Assembly: GCA_947628105.1 (NCBI GenBank)
Contig: CANQYN010000063.1
Coordinates: 1 to 5,535, forward strand
Length of the DNA: 5,535 nucleotides
Direction of reading: 5' to 3'
From: an uncultured Bacilli bacterium
Lineage (GTDB): Bacteria; Bacillota_I; Bacilli_A; RF39; UBA660
Positions 1-5,347 of the stretch are shown in pieces. The notes beneath the pieces were generated by a model. That model had not been told where the DNA came from and made no database searches. It was given only the letters and a program-made list of their open reading frames with translations. The stretch's first letter is position 1; each line of letters begins with the position of its first letter. A program made the position numbers and the translations under genes.

Positions 1-129
1 AGGTTTATGTTTTCCTCTTAATACATTTGCGACAGTAGAAGCTAAACGTCCTAATGTTTTTCCTTCGGCATCGATAACATACCAGTTACGTTCTACGGTT
101 TCTTTCTTTTGCATATATGTATTTTTCAT
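1..129 (-). CDS. rplM: 50S ribosomal protein L13, N-terminal part (cut by window edge)
   Basis: Large-subunit ribosomal protein L13, an early-assembling 23S rRNA-binding protein. Only the first 43 codons are visible; the gene runs off the left edge. The visible protein has the family N-terminus: ERNWYVIDAEGKTLGRLAS, then a short helix ending in LRGKHKP, which aligns closely with Bacillus L13. The ATG at 129..127 is chosen because Bacillus L13 has the same layout, with a second Met at residue 6 (here MKNTYM). A purine-rich ribosome site (AAGGGAAGAG, about 134-143) precedes it. rpsI normally follows, but it would lie outside the window. The gene has its own strong promoter and a structured leader upstream, so it is probably expressed independently of truA. 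Identity is firm; nothing can be said about the missing C-terminus. Confidence 0.96.
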   Translation of the reverse strand, partial: MKNTYMQKKETVERNWYVIDAEGKTLGRLASTVANVLRGKHKP

Positions 130-203
130 TTTTCTCTTCCCTTCTAAATAAATTGAGTAATTGGTCCCAACAATCACTCTCATGGGATTAAATAATGTAC
201 CAA
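130..203 (-). promoter_or_regulatory. structured 5' leader of rplM, candidate L13-type autoregulatory leader
   Basis: About 73 nt of untranslated leader lie between the predicted start of transcription (near 202) and the rplM ATG. One hairpin pairs GAGTGATTG (179-171) with CAATTACTC (163-155), giving 9 pairs with one G-U and a 7-nt loop. An alternative fold pairs TTGGT (203-199) with ACCAA (165-161), stacked on CCCA (186-183) with TGGG (169-166). The two folds share bases 163-161 and so exclude each other. Low-GC Gram-positive bacteria are known to carry an L13 leader RNA upstream of rplM. Position and size fit that class, but I have not matched it to the published consensus. The leader ends before the ribosome site, so either translation control or early termination is possible. 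No T-run follows the hairpin, which argues against simple termination. Confidence 0.6.
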
Positions 204-208
204 TTAAG

Positions 209-237
209 ATTATATTAAATTAACCCGTAAAAGTCAA
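209..237 (-). promoter_or_regulatory. sigma-70/sigma-A type promoter of rplM
   Basis: The -35 box is TTGACT (237-232) and the -10 box is TATAAT (214-209), with a 17-bp spacer. This is one base from consensus with ideal spacing, and it is the strongest promoter in the window. Transcription should start near 202, leaving a leader of about 73 nt before rplM. It lies in the 144-bp gap after truA, where I see no convincing terminator, so truA transcripts may also read into rplM. Confidence 0.85.
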
Positions 238-273
238 GTTAAAATACAACGTTTCTTCTTATTTTACAAGCTT

Positions 274-1017
274 TTAAGAATAAAAGACATCTTTTAGATA
301 AAGTCCCTCAGGATTTGCTGTTTTTCCTGCTTTTCTCCTATCTTCTGCTTCTATGATATCGATAATATCTTCACTTTTTCTTTTTCCTTCTCCTATTTCA
401 ATTAAAGTACCGACAATATTTCGCACCATATATCTTAAAAAACCAGTTCCCAGTAAAGCGATAGTGATTTTATTGACATCTTTTATACTGCGAATTAAAC
501 TAGCTTGTACGATAGTTCTTTCATAATCTTCTTTTTCTTCATCAGCTTTAGAAAATGATTTAAAATTATGAGTTCCTTCCAAATATTTTAAAGCTCTTTC
601 CATCGCTACTACATCTAGTCGTTTATTATATTGGTAAACATAATTTTTTTCAATCGGATTATATTCTCCCATATTAATTTTATAAATATACTCTTTTGCT
701 TTTACATTGTATCGAGCATGAAAATCATCAGGAACTATTTCTAAATGCTTTACATAAATATCATCGTTTAACAATTGATTTAAAGAATGTCTTAATTTAT
801 CAGGATTTACTTCTTTATCCAAATCAAAATGAGCTTTTTGACTTAAAGCATGAACATGGGCATCGGTTCTTCCAGAGGCACAAATAGTTACTGGTTTTTC
901 TCCATTTATTTTTGCTAATTTTTTTTCTATTTCTCCTTGAATTGTTTTCATCCTCGTCTGTTTTTGAAATCCTTTGTAATTTGTCCCATCATAAGAAAAG
1001 CTCATAAAATATCTCAT
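274..1017 (-). CDS. truA: tRNA pseudouridine(38-40) synthase TruA
   Basis: Converts uridines at positions 38-40 of the tRNA anticodon stem-loop to pseudouridine; cytosolic, acts as a homodimer. At 247 residues it has the usual length for Firmicute TruA. The N-terminal YDGTNYKGFQ motif (residues 9-18) is present. The catalytic loop GRTDAHVHA has the nucleophile Asp at residue 52, matching Asp60 of the E. coli enzyme. FHARYNVKAKEY (99-110) and the C-terminal-half motif GFLRYMVRNIVGTL (191-205) are typical. The C-terminal TANPEGLYL has Asn where this family usually has a small or Pro residue, a minor variation. The ATG is preceded by GAGGTGG about 4-5 nt upstream, a good Shine-Dalgarno site. It lies 68 bp after ecfA2; ecfT normally fills this position but is absent. 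An extended -10 promoter candidate in that gap suggests truA has its own transcript. Confidence 0.97.
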   Translation of the reverse strand: MRYFMSFSYDGTNYKGFQKQTRMKTIQGEIEKKLAKINGEKPVTICASGRTDAHVHALSQKAHFDLDKEVNPDKLRHSLNQLLNDDIYVKHLEIVPDDFHARYNVKAKEYIYKINMGEYNPIEKNYVYQYNKRLDVVAMERALKYLEGTHNFKSFSKADEEKEDYERTIVQASLIRSIKDVNKITIALLGTGFLRYMVRNIVGTLIEIGEGKRKSEDIIDIIEAEDRRKAGKTANPEGLYLKDVFYS

Positions 1018-1048
1018 TTTACCACCTCATTTACCATTTTTTATTGAT

Positions 1049-1078
1049 ATTATATCATCCTATGTCTTTTCTAGTCAT
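1049..1078 (-). promoter_or_regulatory. candidate extended -10 promoter of truA
   Basis: The -10 box TATAAT (1054-1049) is preceded by TG plus one base, an extended -10. A weak -35 match, ATGACT (1078-1073), lies 18 bp upstream. The predicted start near 1042 gives a leader of about 25 nt ending in the GAGGTGG ribosome site. The -10 box sits inside a 13-bp dyad, TGATAT-A-ATATCA (1057-1045). AT-richness makes chance matches possible, so read-through from ecfA1-ecfA2 remains an alternative. Confidence 0.55.
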
Positions 1079-1085
1079 TTCATTC

Positions 1086-1925
1086 CTATTTAGCATAACG
1101 ATAAATATCTTTTATCAAATCATTTATATCATCACGGTATCCTATTTTTATATTTCGTCTATGATAAACCGCTTGAGAAAAGGCTATTGTCTTGGGAAGT
1201 TGAATATGGCATTTTTGTAACAATTTTTCATTTTGAAAAACGCTATATTTATCTCCCTCTAAAACAATTTTTCCATCATCTAATACATAGATATAATCAA
1301 CTAATTTATGAATAAACTCTGTATCATGAGTCGCTATAATAATCGTTTTATGATATCTTTTTTTTAACATAGTCAAAAGATGAATCATCTTATTTTTATC
1401 ACTTTGATTTAATCCAATCATAGGGTCATCTAAGATTAATACCTTGGGATTAAATACTAAAATAGAAGCAAGAGCTAGTTTTCTTTTTTCTCCATAAGAT
1501 AATTTAGAAGAAGAAATATCAAGATATTTTTCTTCTAATCCCACCATCAATAAAGCATCTTTCATTCTTTTTTCTACTTGATCTAGTCGATAGTTAAAAA
1601 ATTTCATTTCCATTTCTAATTCTTTACGTACTGTCTTTTTTAAAAATTGTTCTTCTGGAAACTGAGAAACAACGCCAACATCAAAGTTAAATTCATTTTT
1701 ATTAGGTGTGATATCATTAGAAATAATATAATTTCCAACTGTAATTACTCCTTCACTAGGTGTCCTAAGAGAAGCTAATAACTCGATCAAAGTCGTCTTT
1801 CCACTACCGCTTTTTCCTAATATCGCAACAATTTCACCATGGTTTATTTTCATGTTAATATGGTTGAGACAATTTTTCTTTTCCCCATGATAACGATATG
1901 AAACATCTTCTAATTTTATTTCCAT
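1086..1925 (-). CDS. ecfA2: ECF transporter ATP-binding protein EcfA2 (CbiO-like), with altered signature motif
   Basis: Second ATPase of an energy-coupling-factor (ECF) vitamin/metal importer; it should pair with EcfA1 on the cytosolic face of the membrane and drive EcfT plus an S-component. At 279 residues it has normal EcfA length. Visible motifs: Walker A GKSGSGKTT (37-45); Q-loop VSQFPEEQF with Gln88; signature LSYGE (142-146); Walker B VLILDD with Asp166; switch His200 in ATHD. The ECF-type C-terminal segment HIQLPKTIAFSQAV (240-253) separates it from generic ABC ATPases. Departures from consensus: the second signature residue Gly is Tyr144, the catalytic Glu is Asp167, and the D-loop Asp is Asn173. 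The start overlaps the end of ecfA1 by 10 bp, with GGTGG about 7 nt upstream, so translation is probably coupled. The usual downstream partner ecfT is missing. The paralogue assignment A1/A2 rests on order and motif style. Confidence 0.9.
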   Translation of the reverse strand: MEIKLEDVSYRYHGEKKNCLNHINMKINHGEIVAILGKSGSGKTTLIELLASLRTPSEGVITVGNYIISNDITPNKNEFNFDVGVVSQFPEEQFLKKTVRKELEMEMKFFNYRLDQVEKRMKDALLMVGLEEKYLDISSSKLSYGEKRKLALASILVFNPKVLILDDPMIGLNQSDKNKMIHLLTMLKKRYHKTIIIATHDTEFIHKLVDYIYVLDDGKIVLEGDKYSVFQNEKLLQKCHIQLPKTIAFSQAVYHRRNIKIGYRDDINDLIKDIYRYAK

Positions 1926-2725
1926 ATTTCATCCACCATCTTATTAATATCAATAATCTGTTTTGTTACTACATTGTAGTACTTTAACTTAGTTGATAAT
2001 TGTATCATAAAAGGAAGTTCAAATCCTTCTTTTAAAAATAACTCCTCTTCTTTAAAAGCTTGATTATTTTTCCCAAAAAACGACATTTTTTGCTCCCCCA
2101 ATAAAGCGATATAGTTTCCATACAGACTATCTTCTATATCGTTTGTTACATAAATAATTGTTAATTTTTGATTTCGATTTAAAAATTTTAATTTTTTTAA
2201 TATTTTATTTTTTGTAACTGTATCTAACATAGAAAAAGAATTATCCAATAGTAACAATTTCGCCCCTCGTAATAAAATACCAGCGATAGCGACTAATTGT
2301 TTTTCCCCTCCACTTAACTGGCTTGTACTTTTATCAAGTAGATGGTCAATTTCTAAAAATTTAATAATTTCTTGAAACATTTCTTCCATTTTTTTATACG
2401 TATATTTTCCTTTTGGTATCGAATATAAAATATCATCTTTCACATTATCAGCGATTAGATTTTGTTCAGGATTTTCATATACAAATCCTATTTTAGAACG
2501 GATGGAAAATAAATTTTCTTCTTTTACATAAAGACCATTTATTTTTATTTTATTATCGCTTTTTATTTCTCCTGTCATTAATTTAAGAAGTGTAGTTTTT
2601 CCCACTCCGCTTTTTCCTAAAAGTGTAACAAAACTTCCCTTTTTAATAATCCAGTTTAAATTTTTAAATAAAATAGTATTTTTTATTTGATAATTAACAT
2701 TGCTTAACTCGATTATATTTTCCAT
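1916..2725 (-). CDS. ecfA1: ECF transporter ATP-binding protein EcfA1 (CbiO-like), with degenerate catalytic residues
   Basis: First ATPase of the ECF module, expected to form a heterodimer with EcfA2. At 269 residues it has family length. Walker A GKSGVGKTT (37-45) and signature LSGGE (137-141) are intact, as is the D-loop SMLD (165-168). Three catalytic-site residues are lost. The Q-loop motif, normally VFQNPDNQ, reads VYENPEQN with Glu84 in place of Gln. Walker B reads LLLLDN, with Asp161 kept but the catalytic Glu replaced by Asn162. The switch motif, normally THD, is TND with Asn195. The codons (GAA, AAT and AAC) are clear in the DNA and the frame is open throughout, so this is not a frameshift. 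The ECF-type C-terminal motif GFELPF (234-239) supports the family. The ATG has GGTGAT 5 nt upstream and a promoter right in front. It may bind ATP without hydrolysing it; that is inference. Confidence 0.9.
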   Translation of the reverse strand: MENIIELSNVNYQIKNTILFKNLNWIIKKGSFVTLLGKSGVGKTTLLKLMTGEIKSDNKIKINGLYVKEENLFSIRSKIGFVYENPEQNLIADNVKDDILYSIPKGKYTYKKMEEMFQEIIKFLEIDHLLDKSTSQLSGGEKQLVAIAGILLRGAKLLLLDNSFSMLDTVTKNKILKKLKFLNRNQKLTIIYVTNDIEDSLYGNYIALLGEQKMSFFGKNNQAFKEEELFLKEGFELPFMIQLSTKLKYYNVVTKQIIDINKMVDEIWK

Positions 2726-2746
2726 CTTCCATCACCAATAACAACT

Positions 2747-2775
2747 ATTATAATATATTTTTTTCTATTTTACAA
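2747..2775 (-). promoter_or_regulatory. sigma-A type promoter of ecfA1-ecfA2
   Basis: The -35 box is TTGTAA (2775-2770) and the -10 box is TATAAT (2752-2747), with a 17-bp spacer. It begins within a few bases of the end of the upstream terminator. Start of transcription should be near 2740, so the leader is only about 14-15 nt and holds little beyond the ribosome site GGTGAT (2736-2731). This makes ecfA1-ecfA2 a transcript separate from the prepilin unit. Confidence 0.75.
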
Positions 2776-2777
2776 TG

Positions 2778-2800
2778 AAAAAAACTAGATTAACTAGTTT
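2778..2800 (-). terminator. intrinsic terminator of the SDR-prepilin unit, containing the prepilin stop codon
   Basis: AAACTAG (2800-2794) pairs perfectly with CTAGTTT (2788-2782) around a 5-nt loop, and an unbroken run of seven T follows the G at 2785 (2784-2778). The stem has only two G-C pairs, so it is weak thermodynamically, but the T-run and position right at the gene end fit an intrinsic terminator in an AT-rich genome. The TAG stop of the prepilin gene (2796-2794) is part of the left arm. Confidence 0.7.
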
Positions 2801-3183
2801 GTAATTCCTTCTACTGAATATACGTAATCATTTCCCTCATAGTTGATGATAACCATTACAGTATCTGGGTTAAATTTGTTTCCTGTTTTAGGATTTGATA
2901 AATCATCTGCAATATATCCTCCATCTTGCAATTGTCGCAACGTTACCGCACCACTATCTTGTCCGCTATTATTACAAGTTTCAGCTACGCAACCATCTTT
3001 ATCTATTTTATCAATAGCCCAGTTTTTAGCAGCACTTTTAATATCATCAATCTGTGTTTCTAATAGACGTTCGTTAGATCGACTAATAGAAGATATAGCA
3101 TTGGGAACTATCATTAATGCGACAGCAGATAAAATTACAATAACAGCCAGTAATTCTATCATCGTAAGACCTTTTTGATTCAT
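2794..3183 (-). CDS. type IV prepilin-like (pseudopilin) protein
   Basis: Secreted or membrane-anchored pilin-type protein of 129 residues. The N-terminus is a class III signal: a short positively charged leader MNQKG, a cleavage point after Gly5, then LTMIELLAVIVILSAVALM as the hydrophobic helix. The conserved Glu falls at mature position +5 (residue 10). Processing would need a prepilin peptidase and assembly would need a pilus or competence-type machine; neither is in the window. The soluble part has a helical segment (about 36-60), two cysteines (65 and 70) that could form a small disulfide loop, and a C-terminal region resembling small pseudopilins (GYIADDLSNPKTG, then VMVIINYEGNDYVYSV). 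The ATG is 1 nt after the SDR stop, with AAAGGAAA (3197-3190) inside the SDR end as ribosome site, so the two are cotranslated. A ComGC-like, minor pilin or sensory role cannot be separated from sequence alone. Confidence 0.88.
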   Translation of the reverse strand: MNQKGLTMIELLAVIVILSAVALMIVPNAISSISRSNERLLETQIDDIKSAAKNWAIDKIDKDGCVAETCNNSGQDSGAVTLRQLQDGGYIADDLSNPKTGNKFNPDTVMVIINYEGNDYVYSVEGITN

Positions 3184-3184
3184 A

Positions 3185-3937
3185 TTATATTTCCTTTCTC
3201 ATCTGAATTTTATAAGCTACTCGATAAACTAGTTTTCGAGGAGCGAATTTTACTAAAAAGTAACTTGCTTTCATTTCAAATCCAGGAAGAATAATTAACT
3301 TTTTTTGAAACATCTTTTCAATTGCATATTGAGCAACATCATAACTTTTTTTTGATTTAATAGCAAATTGAACTTTCGCTACTTTATTAAATTCTGTATC
3401 GACAGGGCCTGGACATAAGATAGATATTCCAATATTACTTTTAATTTGTCGTAACTCTTCATAAATAGCTTCCGATAAATGTAAAACGTAAGCTTTAGAA
3501 GCATAGTAAGCTGCCATTAAAGGACCTGCTTGAAAGGCCGCTGATGAGGCGACATTTAAAATATAGCCACGATTTCGTTTTGCAAAATCTTTTAAAAATA
3601 ATTTTGTTAAAATATGAACACCTTTAATATTAGTATCAATTAAGTCTAATTCTTTATCTATCGAAGTCTCTGTAAAATCTCCAAAATCTCCAAAGCCAGC
3701 ATTGTTAATTAGTATATCGATATTTTCATCTTTTACTTGATTATATAAATCCATACAATTAAAAGTACTAGAAACATCTGTCACAATAATTTGAACATTA
3801 GTTTTTAACTCTGATTTTAACTTGGCAAGTCTTGTTTTTCTTCGAGCGACTAAAATTAGATCATATCCCTTTTCACTCAATATTCTAGCCATATCTGCGC
3901 CAAGACCAGAACTTGCGCCTGTAATTAGTGCTTTCAT
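3185..3937 (-). CDS. SDR family NAD(P)-dependent oxidoreductase (COG0300/DltE-YqjQ-like)
   Basis: Classical short-chain dehydrogenase/reductase of 250 residues, a full Rossmann-fold enzyme. The cofactor motif TGASSGLG is at residues 6-13, Asp54 follows in TDVS, and NNAG is at 78-81. The catalytic tetrad is complete: Asn103, Ser131, Tyr144 and Lys148 (YYASK). PGPVDTEF (176-183) follows as usual. Arg32-Arg33 at the end of the second strand suggest NADP(H) rather than NAD(H); this is inference. The C-terminal 30 residues are basic and amphipathic (FAPRKLVYRVAYKI), as in the COG0300 group, and may touch the membrane. The substrate cannot be told. The ATG has AGGTGAT just upstream, and a strong promoter places transcription start about 10 nt from it. 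It is cotranscribed with the prepilin gene and is not a standard member of the rplQ-ecfA neighbourhood. Confidence 0.93.
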   Translation of the reverse strand: MKALITGASSGLGADMARILSEKGYDLILVARRKTRLAKLKSELKTNVQIIVTDVSSTFNCMDLYNQVKDENIDILINNAGFGDFGDFTETSIDKELDLIDTNIKGVHILTKLFLKDFAKRNRGYILNVASSAAFQAGPLMAAYYASKAYVLHLSEAIYEELRQIKSNIGISILCPGPVDTEFNKVAKVQFAIKSKKSYDVAQYAIEKMFQKKLIILPGFEMKASYFLVKFAPRKLVYRVAYKIQMRKEI

Positions 3938-3953
3938 CCTATCACCTATTATT

Positions 3954-3982
3954 ATTATATAATAGAATGACTATAATTTCAA
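3954..3982 (-). promoter_or_regulatory. sigma-A type promoter of the SDR-prepilin unit
   Basis: The -35 box is TTGAAA (3982-3977) and the -10 box is TATAAT (3959-3954), spaced by 17 bp. It lies directly after the rplQ terminator. Transcription would start near 3947, essentially at the first base of the ribosome site AGGTGAT (3947-3941), leaving only about 10 nt before the SDR ATG. Confidence 0.8.
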
Positions 3983-3990
3983 ATTATTCT

Positions 3991-4020
3991 AAAACAAAAA
4001 GATGCTTATTTTGCATCTCC
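3991..4020 (-). terminator. intrinsic terminator of the rpsK-rpoA-rplQ operon, with the rplQ stop codon in the loop
   Basis: AGATGC (4018-4013) pairs with GCATCT (4005-4000) around the 7-nt loop AAAATAA, extendable by two G-U pairs (4019-4020 with T at 3999-3998). It is followed by TTTTTGTTTT (4000-3991). The stop codon TAA of rplQ (4008-4006) lies in the loop, and the left arm encodes the last residues of L17. This marks the end of the alpha operon. Confidence 0.85.
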
Positions 4021-4362
4021 TTCTACTAATTCTAAAATTACCATTAACGCATCGTCTCCTCTACGTTCATCTAATTTTAAAATTCTTGTATACCCACCTT
4101 TACGATTAGCATAACGTACAGCTAAATCATCAAATACTTTTTTTACTGTATCGACATCATTTTGTAAAAAGGCAATTGCTTTTCTTCTAGAAACTAAATC
4201 TCCTTTTTTACCATAAGTAATCATTTTATCGAAACACTTACGTACTTCTTTTGCTCTTGTTTCTGTTGTTTCAATGCGTTCATTTTGAATTAAACTTTTT
4301 GTTAAATTCGCTAACATACTTTTTCTATGTTTATTTGAACGTCCTAACTTTCTATAAGCCAT
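4006..4362 (-). CDS. rplQ: 50S ribosomal protein L17
   Basis: Large-subunit protein L17, 118 residues, the normal bacterial length. It matches the family end to end: MAYRKLGRSNKHRKSML at the N-terminus, then LIQNERIETTETRAKEVR (24-41), KKGDLVSRRKAIAFL (52-66) and RYANRKGGYTRILKLDERRGD (83-103). The C-terminal VILELVE corresponds to the usual IIELV. The ATG has a textbook AAGGAGG site 6 nt upstream, in the 14-bp gap after rpoA. As in Bacilli it is the last gene of the rpsK-rpoA-rplQ string, and the terminator overlapping its final codons confirms this. The first transcribed gene after it is the SDR, whereas in most Firmicutes ecfA1 would follow here. Confidence 0.98.
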   Translation of the reverse strand: MAYRKLGRSNKHRKSMLANLTKSLIQNERIETTETRAKEVRKCFDKMITYGKKGDLVSRRKAIAFLQNDVDTVKKVFDDLAVRYANRKGGYTRILKLDERRGDDALMVILELVEGDAK

Positions 4363-4376
4363 TTTATACCTCCTTA

Positions 4377-5327
4377 TTAGTCATCTTCTCTAAATTTAAG
4401 TCCCATATCTTTAATTTTATCAATTACTTCTTTTAAAGATTTTTTACCTAAATTACGTATTTTCATCATTTCTAATTCTGATTTTTCTGTTAAATCACCT
4501 AATGTATTAATACCAGCTCGTTTTAAGCAATTGTAAGCTCTTACAGAGAAATCTAAATCATCGATTGATGTTTCTAATTTTTTCAATTTGCTATCTTCTT
4601 TTTTAGCAGTCATAATTCCAGTCATATCGGCAATTTCACTTAATTCTGTTAAAATATTAAAATGTTCAATTAATATTTTAGCTCCTAATGATAAAGCTTC
4701 TTCTGGACGAATTGATCCATTAGTAGATACTTCAATAATTAACTTATCATAGTTTGCATCTTGTCCAACACGAGCACTTTCTACATCAAAATTAATTCTT
4801 TCGATAGGAGAATAAGAAGCATCCATTGGAATGTATCCAATTGCGGAATTTTCAATATATTTTTTATTTTCGTTTGCTAAAACATATCCACGACCGTTTG
4901 CCACAATCATTTCCATTTCTAATTTTCCACCTTTAGATAGAGTAGCAATTACTTGATCTGGATTTAAAATTTCAACATCTGCATCTGTTTGAATATCTGC
5001 GGCAGTAACAACTCTTTCTTCATTTACTGATAAATGAAGAGTTTTTACTTCCTGTGAATGATTTTTAATTACTATATTTTTTAAATTTAATATAATAGTA
5101 GTTACATCTTCTACAATTCCATCAATTGTTTGAAATTCTCTCATTACACCATCGATACGAACCGCTACAATAGCACTTCCTGGCATACTCGATAGCATAA
5201 CTCTACGAAGAGAGTTTCCTAAAGTAATCCCAAATCCTCTTTCTAAAGGTTCTAATTCAAATTTTCCATAATTATTATTTTCAATATAGTCCGTTATTTT
5301 ATAAGTTGGTTTCTCAAAGTTTAACAC
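4377..5327 (-). CDS. rpoA: DNA-directed RNA polymerase subunit alpha
   Basis: Alpha subunit of RNA polymerase; the N-terminal domain dimerises and nucleates beta/beta' assembly, and the C-terminal domain contacts UP-element DNA and activators. With the start proposed here it has 316 residues, close to the 314 of B. subtilis. The N-terminal domain (about 1-225) has YGKFELEPLERGFGITLGN and LRRVMLSSMPG. A charged linker leads to the C-terminal domain (about 254-316), where RAYNCLK holds Arg263 and Asn266, the equivalents of DNA-contacting Arg265 and Asn268 in E. coli, and NLGKKSL is intact. The frame is open to an ATG at 5378, but that would put 17 extra residues inside rpsK with no family match. 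The GTG at 5327-5325 gives the conserved MLNFEKP start and has AAGGAG 9 nt upstream. A GTG at 5333 is only 3 nt from that site, so it is less likely. Confidence 0.96.
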   Translation of the reverse strand: MLNFEKPTYKITDYIENNNYGKFELEPLERGFGITLGNSLRRVMLSSMPGSAIVAVRIDGVMREFQTIDGIVEDVTTIILNLKNIVIKNHSQEVKTLHLSVNEERVVTAADIQTDADVEILNPDQVIATLSKGGKLEMEMIVANGRGYVLANENKKYIENSAIGYIPMDASYSPIERINFDVESARVGQDANYDKLIIEVSTNGSIRPEEALSLGAKILIEHFNILTELSEIADMTGIMTAKKEDSKLKKLETSIDDLDFSVRAYNCLKRAGINTLGDLTEKSELEMMKIRNLGKKSLKEVIDKIKDMGLKFREDD

Positions 5328-5336
5328 TTTCACACA

Positions 5337-5342
5337 CTCCTT
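5337..5342 (-). promoter_or_regulatory. ribosome binding site that decides the rpoA start
   Basis: AAGGAG lies in the 20-bp gap between the rpsK stop and rpoA. It is 9 nt from the GTG at 5327, 3 nt from the in-frame GTG at 5333, and downstream of the ATG at 5378, which it therefore cannot serve. Spacing and family alignment both favour the GTG at 5327. Confidence 0.75.
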
Positions 5343-5347
5343 TTCTA

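Noticed and set aside
238..290. Possible terminator after truA (TTCTTA paired with TAAGAA around the stop)
   Set aside because: The stem is short and all A-T with a 13-nt loop, and no T-run follows it.
696..887. Open frame of 63 codons on the plus strand
   Set aside because: It lies wholly antisense to truA, has no recognisable protein family and no convincing ribosome site; a shadow of the real gene.
1916..1925. 10-bp overlap of ecfA1 and ecfA2 as an unusual gene arrangement
   Set aside because: Short overlaps with a ribosome site inside the upstream gene are common in bacterial operons and simply suggest coupled translation.
1916..2725. EcfA1 as a pseudogene because of its lost catalytic residues
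   Set aside because: The frame is intact at full length, Walker A, signature, D-loop and the ECF C-terminal motif are kept, the promoter and ribosome site are good, and the losses match a complementary change in EcfA2.
2843..3178. Open frame of 111 codons on the plus strand
   Set aside because: Antisense to the prepilin gene over nearly its full length. Its apparent low-complexity hydrophobic protein follows from the complementary strand, and the minus-strand prepilin signal is unambiguous.
2778..3990. Mobile element origin of the SDR-prepilin block
   Set aside because: No transposase or integrase, and no terminal inverted or target-site repeats at the edges; base composition looks like the neighbours.
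4251..4436. Open frame of 61 codons on the plus strand, Phe/Leu-rich
   Set aside because: Antisense across the rplQ-rpoA junction. Phe/Leu richness is what the complement of Lys/Glu-rich AT-rich genes gives.
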